Source: Lyngbya confervoides BDU141951 (GTDB taxonomy: Bacteria > Cyanobacteriota > Cyanobacteriia > Thermosynechococcales > Thermosynechococcaceae). From it: 36,614 nt of DNA. The DNA lies in the NCBI RefSeq assembly GCF_000817775.3, contig NZ_JTHE03000063.1:1-36614 (forward strand), in the 5' to 3' direction. The notes below the pieces were generated by a model, which was not told where the DNA came from, did no database searches, and worked only from the letters and a program-made list of their open reading frames with translations. How positions within the stretch are numbered: position 1 is the stretch's first letter; each line of letters opens with the position of its first letter. The position numbers were made by a program, and so were the translations under genes. Positions 26,634 to 34,378 of the stretch are shown one piece after another.

Positions 26634-26947
26634 AGGGTGGAGATTCTTAGGTTTTACTGACAGCAGAGAGAGAACAATGAAAAAACCTGGCGGGGACCCT
26701 TGTGTCCCTAACAGGGGCCACTGGTCATGCGTTGACCAACTGATAGAATTGACGCCTTGATTTTAGCTTGTCCTATAAAGATGACCCAAACGGCGGCCAC
26801 AATCTTGGCTGAAGGCTCTATTTAAACACTGATTAAACACTGAATTAAACACTGACTCCCTGAAGCACTTAAAATAGAGTCTGAACCTCAATGATATGTA
26901 GAACCCCTTTAACACAACGCTCATCCTGCCCTGAGTCAGTCCCCCCG
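26634..26947. other. Divergent intergenic region between the S41 protease and ogt genes
   Basis: This 314-bp gap holds no credible gene. Its notable content is the 11-bp tandem repeat at 26822-26855, about 90 bp upstream of the ogt start. The protease-proximal half shows nothing I can name. Confidence 0.6.
26822..26855. repeat. Three 11-bp direct repeats upstream of ogt
   Basis: TTAAACACTGA occurs at 26822-26832, 26833-26843 and 26845-26855, the last offset by one base. The 11-bp spacing is one helical turn, as in operators bound by OmpR/PhoB-family regulators. The cyanobacterial Pho box (three PyTTAAPyPyT/A octamers spaced by 3 bp) is matched only loosely: TTTAAACA fits 7 of 8, the others 6 of 8. 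Confidence 0.7.
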
Positions 26948-27463
26948 ATGATCGATCTGTTTATAGATTCCACGCCGTCACCTTTAGGCATCATCGATAT
27001 TGTAGCGGATGCCAGCCGTTTGCTTAGCGTTGATTTCCAAGATTGCCGACCCCGGCTGCATCGATTGCTGACCAAGCGCTACGGTCCTGTCTCTTTGATT
27101 CCCCGTCCGCATCTGCTCCAGGCCAGGGATCGTCTCAAGGCCTACTTTAGCGGTGAGCTAGATGCCTTACAGGGGATAGCCATTGATCCTGGCGGCAGTG
27201 TTTTTCAACGGCAGGTCTGGGGATCTTTGTCCACCATTCAACCTGGATCCACGCGCACCTATGGAGACTTAGCCCAGCAAATTCACCGACCGGGGGCAGC
27301 CCAGGCCGTTGGGCGTGCCAATGCCCTGAACCCAGTGCTGATCTTTTTACCCTGCCATCGTGTGGTGGGGCGAGATCAGACTCTGGTGGGCTACGCTGCG
27401 GGTTTACAGCGCAAACAGTGGCTCTTGGCCCATGAAACCGGCAGCCTCTTCGGGAGGATCTAG
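26948..27463 (+). CDS. ogt: Methylated-DNA--protein-cysteine methyltransferase
   Basis: A 171-residue Ogt/MGMT-type suicide repair protein that accepts O6-alkyl groups from guanine. The active-site motif is PCHRVV with Cys136, preceded by the DNA-recognition helix FQRQVWGSLSTIQPGSTRTYGDLA and GAAQAVGRANALNPV. The N-terminal ribonuclease-like domain is short. The frame is open to 26891, but I place the start at ATG 26948 (MIDLFIDSTPSPLG), which begins the conserved fold. The stop codon shares a CTAG palindrome with the stop of the convergent sodX gene (27460-27463). Confidence 0.9.
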   Translation: MIDLFIDSTPSPLGIIDIVADASRLLSVDFQDCRPRLHRLLTKRYGPVSLIPRPHLLQARDRLKAYFSGELDALQGIAIDPGGSVFQRQVWGSLSTIQPGSTRTYGDLAQQIHRPGAAQAVGRANALNPVLIFLPCHRVVGRDQTLVGYAAGLQRKQWLLAHETGSLFGRI

Positions 27464-27858
27464 CGACGCGCAGGGGGCTTGAGGGGCACAGCCAGGACCG
27501 GGCGAGAAAAAATGCAGGTTACCTGCCCAAGCACCTGGGGGAGATCCACGGCTCCAAACTGACGACTGTCGGTGCTGGCCTCCCCATTATCCCCCACCAC
27601 CCAAATTTTTTCTTCCAGAATGCGTTCCACGCGCTTTACCAGGGGCAAGCCGGGCTGTTGAGGGTGGACCAGGACAATAATTTCTCCGGGCTGGGGTCGT
27701 CGCTGTGTGTAGGATCGGGGGTTGAAAAGAATTTCATCGCCGGGTTGCAGGGTGGGAACCATGGACCGGTGGTAAACCACTAGGCGCTGACGACGTCCTG
27801 CCAGCCACAGCAAAAACTCGACCCCGTTAATCAGCTGGACAGGAGAAGGGGGAGACAT
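27460..27858 (-). CDS. sodX: Nickel-type superoxide dismutase maturation protease (S26 peptidase-like)
   Basis: A 132-residue S26-family peptidase. Catalytic Ser is in HRSMVPTLQPGDEILFN (about 30-46) and catalytic Lys in LVKRVERI (about 73-80). A GDN motif follows (VVGDNGEASTDSR). It is small and has no clear second membrane helix, as expected for SodX, which removes the leader of the NiSOD precursor. The sodN gene lies directly upstream on the same strand, the standard pairing in cyanobacteria and actinomycetes. Start ATG 27858. Its stop codon abuts the convergent ogt gene. Confidence 0.9.
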   Translation of the reverse strand: MSPPSPVQLINGVEFLLWLAGRRQRLVVYHRSMVPTLQPGDEILFNPRSYTQRRPQPGEIIVLVHPQQPGLPLVKRVERILEEKIWVVGDNGEASTDSRQFGAVDLPQVLGQVTCIFSRPVLAVPLKPPARR

Positions 27859-27907
27859 ATATCAATCTGCTCCAGTGTTAACATTCGCTCCGGTTGATAA
27901 AACAAGA

Positions 27908-27945
27908 AGCCAGCCTCCCTCCTGGACACAAGAGGGAACCTGGCT
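27908..27945 (-). terminator. Terminator-like hairpin between sodN and sodX
   Basis: AGCCAG/CTGGCT and CCCTC/GAGGG form two stacked stems (27908-27921 with 27932-27945) separated by a 3x3 internal loop, with a 10-base apical loop. On the minus strand the hairpin is followed by TTCTTGTTTTATC, a partial T-run. It lies after the sodN stop and before sodX, so it could let only part of the transcription reach the maturation gene. Confidence 0.55.
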
Positions 27946-27961
27946 CAACCTGTAGGATGGC

Positions 27962-27993
27962 GCTGATTATAGCGCTGTAGCGCTATAATCAGC
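27962..27993. repeat. Perfect 15-bp inverted repeat downstream of sodN
   Basis: GCTGATTATAGCGCT (27962-27976) and AGCGCTATAATCAGC (27979-27993) are exact complements separated by GT. It lies 17-48 bases past the sodN stop, on the transcript. It is likely to form a stable RNA hairpin or a DNA cruciform, and no T-run follows it on either strand. Confidence 0.9.
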
Positions 27994-28009
27994 ACTGGAC
28001 TTGGGGACT

Positions 28010-28498
28010 TTAGCTGGCCGTATACCAAGCCACCTCTCGGTTTTTGGTGGCCCAAAACATGGAGTGAATTTTCTCGACGGCGCTCATTAAATCGCTCGCG
28101 TGCTGCTGGCTGACCTCTACTTTGCAAGAGGAGCAAAGCTTAGCCGCTTGCCAGAAGGTGGTGTGCAGGTCTGGGAACTGCTCCAGGTGCTGGGGCTTGA
28201 AGTAGTCTGTCCAGAGAATGAGTAGCTCGTCCTTTGTGATTTGAGCCTGCTCTTCCTTAATCGCAATGTAGCGCGAGATTGTGTTTTCGTAGGCGACCCT
28301 GGCGGTCACATCACCCGCAGCCGGCGGCTGTAGATCAAGAATTTTCTTGGTCATCGAGAGTACAGCTTCCGCGGCAATGCGGGCCGATGAGGGGTCATAC
28401 ACGCCGCAGGGACCGTCGCAGTGGGCGCTCACGGCTGCCGTTGCAGGCTTGTAATGTTGAATCAGACGGGTAATGAACTGAAGATTCATCATGACCAA
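28010..28498 (-). CDS. sodN: Nickel-containing superoxide dismutase precursor
   Basis: A 162-residue NiSOD precursor. The nickel hook is HCDGPCGVY at residues 26-34 when counted from the TTG start, with His26, Cys27 and Cys31 as Ni ligands after leader removal between Ala25 and His26. The rest is the four-helix NiSOD body, with AEAVLSMTKKI (about 43-53), then a C-terminal region reading WATKNREVAWY. A GAGGAG ribosome-binding site (28507-28512) is 8 bases from the TTG at 28498 but 14 or 17 from the two ATGs at 28492 and 28489. I therefore use the TTG, though an ATG start is possible. SodX (27460-27858) would cleave the leader. It disproportionates superoxide in the cytoplasm. Confidence 0.95.
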   Translation of the reverse strand: MVMMNLQFITRLIQHYKPATAAVSAHCDGPCGVYDPSSARIAAEAVLSMTKKILDLQPPAAGDVTARVAYENTISRYIAIKEEQAQITKDELLILWTDYFKPQHLEQFPDLHTTFWQAAKLCSSCKVEVSQQHASDLMSAVEKIHSMFWATKNREVAWYTAS

Positions 28499-28519
28499 AT
28501 AATTGTCTCCTCTGTTGTG

Positions 28520-28740
28520 AGCAGGAAAATTTTTAGCAAGGTTATGCTCCAGGGACGAGATTGCCTGGATGCTATCCCCGTGGAGCCAGTGCAGCTCCGG
28601 GGAACACCTTCAGACCTTGCCCCCAACCCGCTAAAAAAGCCGCAAGCTCGAAACCAAGGTTGCAGCCATCGGATGGGGTTCGATGTATAAGGTTCTGAAC
28701 GTGAACGGTTAAGGAATCTCTGACTTCCTCTTGTCAGAGC
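28520..28740 (+). mobile_element. Possible 3' scrap of an IS605-type tnpB with its right-end hairpin
   Basis: The frame ending at 28690 reads RDCLDAIPVEPVQLRG...HRMGFDV, similar in style to TnpB C-termini. About 20 bases later comes GGAATCT, then the hairpin CTCTGAC (28718-28724) / GTCAGAG (28733-28739). That layout (GAATC and hairpin) parallels the IS605 remnant at 2470-2600. Nothing else of the element is present. The assignment rests on pattern only and is weak. Confidence 0.35.
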
Positions 28741-28750
28741 TTATCACACT

Positions 28751-28825
28751 CTCCCCCCTCCGGGGATATTCCCACTCCCCGGAGAGCCCCCCTTAAGGCC
28801 CGGACGGTCGGGTCCAGACGGGGAG
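28751..28825 (+). ncRNA. GC-rich foldable leader upstream of the NACHT gene
   Basis: Three stems can be drawn. The outer CTCCCC (28751-28756) pairs with GGGGAG (28820-28825). CTCCGGGG (28758-28765) pairs with CCCCGGAG (28777-28784). GGCCCG (28797-28802) pairs with CGGGTCC (28809-28815) with one bulge. The element ends 41 bases before the preferred NACHT ATG. It could be a leader, an attenuator or a separate small RNA. Strand and expression are not shown. Confidence 0.35.
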
Positions 28826-28866
28826 GGGGCACCCTAAGAGCAGCGTATTGTAGACAGGAAGTGCCG

Positions 28867-31155
28867 ATGGCCAAGCGATCGCTGAAGGCATCAATCACAG
28901 GTCGAGCCTTGGCAAAGCAAGCCTTCGAACGAACCAGCTGGACCCAGGAATATTTGGCCTATCAGGTGGGGCTAGAGACTCGCCAGTCGGTTTGGAAATT
29001 TTTTTCAGGCCGAGCAGTGGATCGCCACATTTTCATGGAACTGTGCTTTCAACTCAACCTGGATTGGACAGATATCGCTGAGCAAGAAGACCCTCCTCCA
29101 GCGGCCCCGGACCAACCCGCCACCACCGTGGCCCAGATTAAGCAGCAGCTGCAAGCAGCGGTTCAAGATCAGTGGACTCCACTGCTTTCGCCCTTTACCG
29201 CCCACCAGCCCCTGTCAGTCCAAGCCCTGTATACCCCGCTTCACATTCTGCCCACGTTGACCCATGAGCGCTGGCTGGAAATTGCTGATCTTTCGGCCCA
29301 GGCTCGGGGTCAGGAATCCCTCACCTCCTGGCCGGCGCTGCAAAGCGTCAGCACCCATTCAAAGCTCGTGCTGCTAGGTAAGCCGGGTGCCGGGAAAACC
29401 ACCTTCCTCCAGTATTTGGCGATCGCCTGCTTAGAGAACCATCTTTTTCCAGAGTTCATTCCGGTCTTGATTGCCCTGCGCAGTGTGGGGACGGATCACC
29501 CGTCTGACGGAGGCTTTTCCTCTCTGGCAGAGTTGATCCAGCGGCAAGGGGGATGGCGGGACATTCCGATGGAGGCGATTGAGTCAGCGCTACAGACGGG
29601 TCGGATGCTGCTGCTTTTTGATGGACTCGATGAAGTGCCCGATGGGATACAGTCTCCGCTGACCCTGGCGCTGCAGCAGTGGTTTTCCAGCTACGGGGGC
29701 AATCGCATGGTGGTGACCGCCCGGATTTCATCCCAGCGCCCCCTGTTTCAGGGGTTTACCTATGTAGAGCTGGCGGATTTTTCCCGGCCCCAGATTGAAC
29801 AGTTTACGCGCCAATTTTTTAATGCGGTTGCCCCCCCACCCCAGCGGGGATCAGTGCTGGCTCAGCACTGTCTTGAGCAGCTTTACCGCAAATCTAATCA
29901 GCCCCTTTTAGGCCTGACGAGCACCCCAATTCTGCTGACCTTAATCTGTTCCATCTTTCTAGAGCGGCGATCGCTCCCTAGCCATCGAGCTAAGCTCTAC
30001 CAGTATGCTCTGGAGATTTTTCTCAGCCGTTGGGACCAGGCCCGCGGCATTGACCGATCGGGTCTGGCTCTTGCGCCTGGCGATCTGTTGGGGATTTTGA
30101 CCCTGATTGCCGCTAATCTTTCTGAGCGGGAGAAGATCTATGTGGAGCGTGCAGACCTCGTGCAGCTTGTGCGCCAAGCCCTCCAGACAGTGTTTGGGGA
30201 AGCAAACCAACCGGCAGGGACTGAAGTTTTACAAGGCCAGGCTGAGCAAATGCTTCAGCAGATCGTGTCGCAGCAAGGGCTTCTGGTGGAGCATGCCCGC
30301 GGGATTTTTGCATTTTCCCACCTGACCTTTCAGGAATATTTGACCGCACGCCACATGGCGGCTGGCCCCCCAGATCGTCTGAGTCAGCTCCTTCACCACA
30401 TGACCGATCCTCACTGGCATGAGGTGATTTTGTTAACCTCCCATCTTCTGGCGGAGGAGACGGCGTTTTTGCAGCAGATGTGTGATCATCTGAGGGTCTG
30501 GATTGGCGCCCATCCGCGAATTTGTAACTATCTGGCCATGATTCATGGGCGTGTCCAAGCTCTAGAGGGACCCTATCCAGTCTGGGCACTTCGTGCCTTT
30601 TATTTTTCTATTCTGTGTCCCATAGAGAACCTGGGGCATCTGCCCTTGCCCACCTTCTTATCCGGACAAGCCGCCACGGATTTGGCGCTAGACCTGGCGC
30701 TGATCCGGTTGGTCCAAAAAATTGAGCAGGTTGTGGCGTCCTATTCTATCCAGGGATTGCTGGAGATTTATGTGGCCCTTAACTTTGAACAGATCTTCCG
30801 GCTAGACCGCAGCTTTCTCCGCGATTTAGCCTTTCTTAAGGCAAAGCTGCCGGACTATGCCCACGGTAGGACAGTCCAGCTAGACTGGTGGCAACGAAAT
30901 GGGGCGATCTGGCTGAAGGATTGGTACGAGTTATTGAAGCAACATCGCGGGCTGGTGGTTAACTGGCACTGGAGCGGTGCGGAAACAGCGATTTTGCATC
31001 AGTATTTCTATGGCAATCAACTCCTGGTGGAAAGCCTCAATGCTGCGCCTCACCTCACGCAGCACCAGCGTCAATCTCTGATGGGGCAGCTATTTCTACC
31101 CCAAGATCATTCACAGCTTGTAACCGACGCAGCTGATTATGCCAGGGTTTATTAG
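28867..31155 (+). CDS. NACHT-domain NTPase with N-terminal HTH, candidate immune protein
   Basis: A 762-residue STAND-type ATPase. The N-terminal region (1-70) reads as an HTH-like domain: WTQEYLAYQVGLETRQSVWKFFSGRAV followed by LNLDWTDI, typical of cyanobacterial NACHT proteins. Walker A is GKPGAGKTT (about 171-179), Walker B is LLLFDGLDEV (about 248-257), then NRMVVTARIS (sensor region). The NACHT-associated helical region follows, including LTSTPILLTLICSIF and FSHLTFQEYLTARHM. The C-terminal 200 residues are helical with no repeat I recognise. Such proteins include antiphage effectors that act through oligomerisation, but some are regulators. ATG 28867 fits the MAKRSLKAS start seen in relatives; a GTG at 28861 is the alternative. 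There is no obvious partner gene. Confidence 0.85.
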   Translation: MAKRSLKASITGRALAKQAFERTSWTQEYLAYQVGLETRQSVWKFFSGRAVDRHIFMELCFQLNLDWTDIAEQEDPPPAAPDQPATTVAQIKQQLQAAVQDQWTPLLSPFTAHQPLSVQALYTPLHILPTLTHERWLEIADLSAQARGQESLTSWPALQSVSTHSKLVLLGKPGAGKTTFLQYLAIACLENHLFPEFIPVLIALRSVGTDHPSDGGFSSLAELIQRQGGWRDIPMEAIESALQTGRMLLLFDGLDEVPDGIQSPLTLALQQWFSSYGGNRMVVTARISSQRPLFQGFTYVELADFSRPQIEQFTRQFFNAVAPPPQRGSVLAQHCLEQLYRKSNQPLLGLTSTPILLTLICSIFLERRSLPSHRAKLYQYALEIFLSRWDQARGIDRSGLALAPGDLLGILTLIAANLSEREKIYVERADLVQLVRQALQTVFGEANQPAGTEVLQGQAEQMLQQIVSQQGLLVEHARGIFAFSHLTFQEYLTARHMAAGPPDRLSQLLHHMTDPHWHEVILLTSHLLAEETAFLQQMCDHLRVWIGAHPRICNYLAMIHGRVQALEGPYPVWALRAFYFSILCPIENLGHLPLPTFLSGQAATDLALDLALIRLVQKIEQVVASYSIQGLLEIYVALNFEQIFRLDRSFLRDLAFLKAKLPDYAHGRTVQLDWWQRNGAIWLKDWYELLKQHRGLVVNWHWSGAETAILHQYFYGNQLLVESLNAAPHLTQHQRQSLMGQLFLPQDHSQLVTDAADYARVY

Positions 31156-31278
31156 CAGAGGGGCTGCCCCAGGAACGGCAATGAAAGAGACCGCCCACCA
31201 TCGCCATCTATGAAAACCAAGGTTTGCGGTGTTGTATCAGGCGGCCCTGTCCAGAGATGGGAAGGGATGGGATTCGGT

Positions 31279-31872
31279 CTAGAGACGGGCTAAGGTTACT
31301 ACCTCATCCTGGTTTTGATATTTCCCCTGACGGGTGTTGTAGCTGATCTCGCAGGGATCGCCTTCAAAAAACAACAGCTGCACAATTCCCTCGTTGGCGT
31401 AAATACGGCAGTCGGCGCTGGAGGAATTAGAAAATTCCAGGGTCAGGTGTCCGTGCCAGCCAGCCTCCGCCGGAGTGAGGTTGGCGATCAAGCCAATGCG
31501 GGCATAGGTTGATTTTCCAATGCAAATCACCGACACATTTTCTGGAACCTCCAGGCGCTCTAGGGCAACGCCCAGGCCATAGGAATGGGCCGGGAGAATA
31601 AAATACTGACCCTGCCCATCCTGGTGCAGGGCGGCTGGCTCTAAATTGGCGGGATTGAAGTTTTTGGGGTCCACAATGGTGCCGGGAATGTGACGAAAGA
31701 CGCGAAAATCCCGGGGACTGAGGCGAATATCATACCCATAGGAGGAGAGGCCATAGCTAATGACCCGCAGTGGCTGCGCTGCCCCCTCCAATTGACGCAC
31801 GAGTTTGGGCTCAAAGGGCTGGATCATGCCTTGCTTTGCCCGTTCAGTAATCCACAGATCGTTCTTAATCAC
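31279..31872 (-). CDS. dcd: dCTP deaminase
   Basis: A 197-residue Dcd: dCTP to dUTP, feeding thymidylate synthesis. Motifs: SYGYDIRLS (about 44-52), FILPAHSYGLGVALERLEVPENV (about 92-114), GKSTYARIGL and the catalytic TPAEAGWHGHLTLEFSN with the general-base Glu. Length is normal for the monofunctional enzyme. It starts at a GTG (31872). It is followed, going upstream, by the CobO-like gene, with about 94 bp between them. No dut gene is in the window. Confidence 0.95.
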   Translation of the reverse strand: MIKNDLWITERAKQGMIQPFEPKLVRQLEGAAQPLRVISYGLSSYGYDIRLSPRDFRVFRHIPGTIVDPKNFNPANLEPAALHQDGQGQYFILPAHSYGLGVALERLEVPENVSVICIGKSTYARIGLIANLTPAEAGWHGHLTLEFSNSSSADCRIYANEGIVQLLFFEGDPCEISYNTRQGKYQNQDEVVTLARL

Positions 31873-31965
31873 AGTGCCTGCTCAGGGGAGAGTTCTTGCT
31901 TACGGTCGCGGTAATTCAAAGCCTCAGTTTACCAGGTTTGTTGGGGAGCAGCGGCAGTCCTTCCC

Positions 31966-32610
31966 TCAGGCAAACACGCTCCGTCTGAGCTCTGTAATCT
32001 GATCGGCGAGGTTTAGGATTGCCTCGGGCATGTGCGGACCGGTCAGGACCAGATCCAAACGACGGGGGCGCGCCTCCAGCATGGCCAGGCATTCTGCCTC
32101 TGGGATGAAGCCTAAATGAAGCGCCAGACTTAACTCGTCTAGAATCACCAGGGAAAATTGATCGGACTGAATTTGGGTTTGGGTATAGTGCCAAAGAGCG
32201 GAAATTTGCGCCTGTTCTGCGGCGGTGATGGAGGGGGTTCCCACGCAGTTGGGGAGTCCGCAGCGGATCCAGCGCAGGTTTTGGCAAAGCTGAATGGGCT
32301 GATCTGGCCCCATGCCTATTCCCCCCTTCAGGAACTGCACCAGCAGGGTGGGACGTCCCTGGGCCGCGGTTTGGATGGCTTGGGCGATCACAGCGGTAAA
32401 AAAGCTGCGCTGGGCTGCGGTAAAGACCTGAACCATTCCCTCAATGGCGGGTAGCCCCCCCGTTTCCAGGTCCATTCGCTTGGGTTCAACTTGGGCAATC
32501 ATGCGGGTTCCGACGGGCGTGGGCACAAAACACACCCCCTGCAGTTGCGTGCAAAACCCTGTCCGCAAACCTTGGGGTGACTCATATATAGCGCAAAATT
32601 CTGTTTGCAT
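31966..32610 (-). CDS. CobO/BtuR-like protein with degenerate P-loop
   Basis: A 214-residue protein whose middle and end align by eye with ATP:corrinoid adenosyltransferases of the CobA/CobO/BtuR family: MVQVFTAAQRSFFTAVIAQAIQ (59-80), LLVQFLKGG, LVILDELSLALHLGFI, RRLDLVLTGPHMPEAIL and LADQITELRR. In the true enzymes the first block is GNGKGKTT, the Walker A. Here it is TAAQRSFF, so ATP binding in the usual way is unlikely. An extra N-terminal part (1-58) rich in Thr/Gly precedes it. I believe cyanobacteria carry a conserved paralogue of this kind, annotated only as P-loop family protein. Corrinoid adenosylation is doubtful; a regulatory or structural role is possible. Confidence 0.8.
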   Translation of the reverse strand: MQTEFCAIYESPQGLRTGFCTQLQGVCFVPTPVGTRMIAQVEPKRMDLETGGLPAIEGMVQVFTAAQRSFFTAVIAQAIQTAAQGRPTLLVQFLKGGIGMGPDQPIQLCQNLRWIRCGLPNCVGTPSITAAEQAQISALWHYTQTQIQSDQFSLVILDELSLALHLGFIPEAECLAMLEARPRRLDLVLTGPHMPEAILNLADQITELRRSVFA

Positions 32611-32755
32611 TGCAACGTTAACGCTATATCTGTGGATAAGTCAATGCTTGTTTACAAAATAGCGTCCTGGCCTCGGCCCTCCTCAGGCTCAGGATTGGGC
32701 CAGTCCTGCCAGGGGGACTATATCGGGGCGGAGCCCAAAAAATCAACTCAACGGC

Positions 32756-34249
32756 CTAGAAGCGACAAACGTAATCCAGCATGCTCTGGGTTGCCTCACT
32801 TTGGGGACTATACCAGCCATAGTCCTTCACAAACCACTGATTGCTGGCGCAGGCGGCCTGGGCCTCTAGCTGTTCGCTTCCAATCCGGTAGGTGAACTGG
32901 GTCTGGCTTCCGGTGGGCACAATGCTGGCATTGTCCACAAACACCTGTTCTCCCGTGACCGCTGTTCCCATGTAGGCCCAGTTGCGACTGCGGTTGCGCT
33001 GAATGACCACCGTGGATTCGCTTCCTGGACTGGTGGGGGGACTGGGGACCACTGGACTGGGGACCACTGGACTGGGGACTGCTGGACTGGGGACCACTGG
33101 ACTGGCAGGCGGGCTAGCGGCGGCGGGCGACGGCGATTCCGTGGGCTGGGGACTCGGAGAATCGGCGGGTGGCGGAGCGGTGGGTGGATTGGGGGGGCTG
33201 GGAATTGGGGTGGATTGTTGGGTGACCAGGGTGATGTCCAAAGTGCTCAGGGCGATCGCTCCAATTGCCACAACCGCAGCAGTGGCCCCCCCTAATATCC
33301 ACAGCCGCGCGCGGGCCGTTCTCGGCGGCGGCGCAGGTATGGGGTCTCGAAGGGTTTCGGGTAAGGGGGGAGAAGGCACCGGGACCTTAGGATGCTGCAC
33401 CACGGTTTCCGGCTGCAGGGCCAGGAGCATGTCTCGAGCGGACGGAAAGCGGCGATCAGCAGTCATCTGAATGGATCGATCCAGGATATCCGCGAGGTCA
33501 GGGCTGAGGTGAGGCACCGCCGGTCGCCATTGCGGGGTGCCCTGGACGGGATCCGGGGGCAGCAAGGCGGGCATTTTGCCGGTGAGGGCATAAATGGCGG
33601 TCATGCCCAGACTGTAGATGTCGCTGGCAAATACGGGATAGCCCGCTAACTGCTCAGCGGGCATAAAGCCAGGGGTGCCCACCACAATGGATTGAGAATA
33701 GTGGCCCTGCGATCCTGGATCCTGGGTTCGCAGGGATTCCTTCACGGCCCCAAAGTCAATGAGAACCGGCTGTTGGGTTTCGCGACGCAGCAGGATATTG
33801 TCGGGCTTGAGGTCACGATGCACCATCTGGTGCTGATGGATATAGTCCAGAATTGGCAGCACCTGCAGCAGCAAATGGCGCACAAACGCCTCATCTTGGG
33901 GACCGGAGGTTTCAACCCGGTTGCTGAGGGTTTCTCCCTCAATCCATTCTTCAACCAGGTAGTAGTGGTCTTCTTCGGCAAAGTTGGCATAGAGGCGAGG
34001 AATCTGCTCGTGCTTGTCTCCCAGCATTTCTAGAATGGCAGCCTCCCGCTGAAATCGATCTCGGACTAATGCAGCAACCTGGGGATTTTCCGTCATGGGT
34101 TTGAGCTGCTTGACCACGCAGGTGCGCTGGGAGGGCATCTGCGTGTCAGCCGCTAGGTAGGTGGTGCCAAACCCGCCTTCGCCGAGCACTCGAATGACCC
34201 GATAGCGATGGGCCAAAAGTTCTGGAACCGAGTGGGAGGGATGGGCCAT
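32756..34249 (-). CDS. Transmembrane Ser/Thr protein kinase with extracytoplasmic C-terminal domain
   Basis: A 497-residue Hanks-type kinase. Glycine loop GEGGFGTT (23-30), ATP-binding Lys47, catalytic HRDLKPDN (144-151), DFG at 165-167 and the activation-segment end GTPGFMPAEQ are all present, so it should be active. One membrane helix lies at about 316-338. Outside it is a Pro/Ser-rich linker (about 345-408) that contains the tandem repeat at 33041-33100. The terminal domain (about 423-497) reads WAYMGTAVTGEQVFVDN and ends YVCRF, similar to adhesin-E-like or ligand-sensing surface domains. The signal sensed is unknown. Start ATG 34249. It is transcribed alone, or with the beta-lactamase-like gene upstream on the same strand. 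Confidence 0.9.
   Translation of the reverse strand: MAHPSHSVPELLAHRYRVIRVLGEGGFGTTYLAADTQMPSQRTCVVKQLKPMTENPQVAALVRDRFQREAAILEMLGDKHEQIPRLYANFAEEDHYYLVEEWIEGETLSNRVETSGPQDEAFVRHLLLQVLPILDYIHQHQMVHRDLKPDNILLRRETQQPVLIDFGAVKESLRTQDPGSQGHYSQSIVVGTPGFMPAEQLAGYPVFASDIYSLGMTAIYALTGKMPALLPPDPVQGTPQWRPAVPHLSPDLADILDRSIQMTADRRFPSARDMLLALQPETVVQHPKVPVPSPPLPETLRDPIPAPPPRTARARLWILGGATAAVVAIGAIALSTLDITLVTQQSTPIPSPPNPPTAPPPADSPSPQPTESPSPAAASPPASPVVPSPAVPSPVVPSPVVPSPPTSPGSESTVVIQRNRSRNWAYMGTAVTGEQVFVDNASIVPTGSQTQFTYRIGSEQLEAQAACASNQWFVKDYGWYSPQSEATQSMLDYVCRF
33041..33100. repeat. 15-bp minisatellite inside the kinase gene
   Basis: Four head-to-tail copies of ACTGGGGACCACTGG: 33041-33055, 33056-33070, 33071-33085 (with AC changed to TG) and 33086-33100. 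On the coding strand each unit gives five residues (VPSPV or close variants), so copy-number change leaves the frame intact and alters only the length of the Pro-rich linker. Confidence 0.9.
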
Positions 34250-34378
34250 GGGGGAAAGTTGATGGAGGGAAAGTTGAGCGCGTGCGCGGGGACGGGAGCA
34301 GTTTCCAGGGGTGATTTTATAATTCTGGGCGCTGAGTTGGGCGATCGCAACGCTTCCCTTGCTTTTGTAACATTCGGG

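Noticed and set aside
33041-33100. CRISPR-like array
   Set aside because: The units are contiguous without spacers and encode a Pro-rich linker in a real gene; it is a minisatellite.
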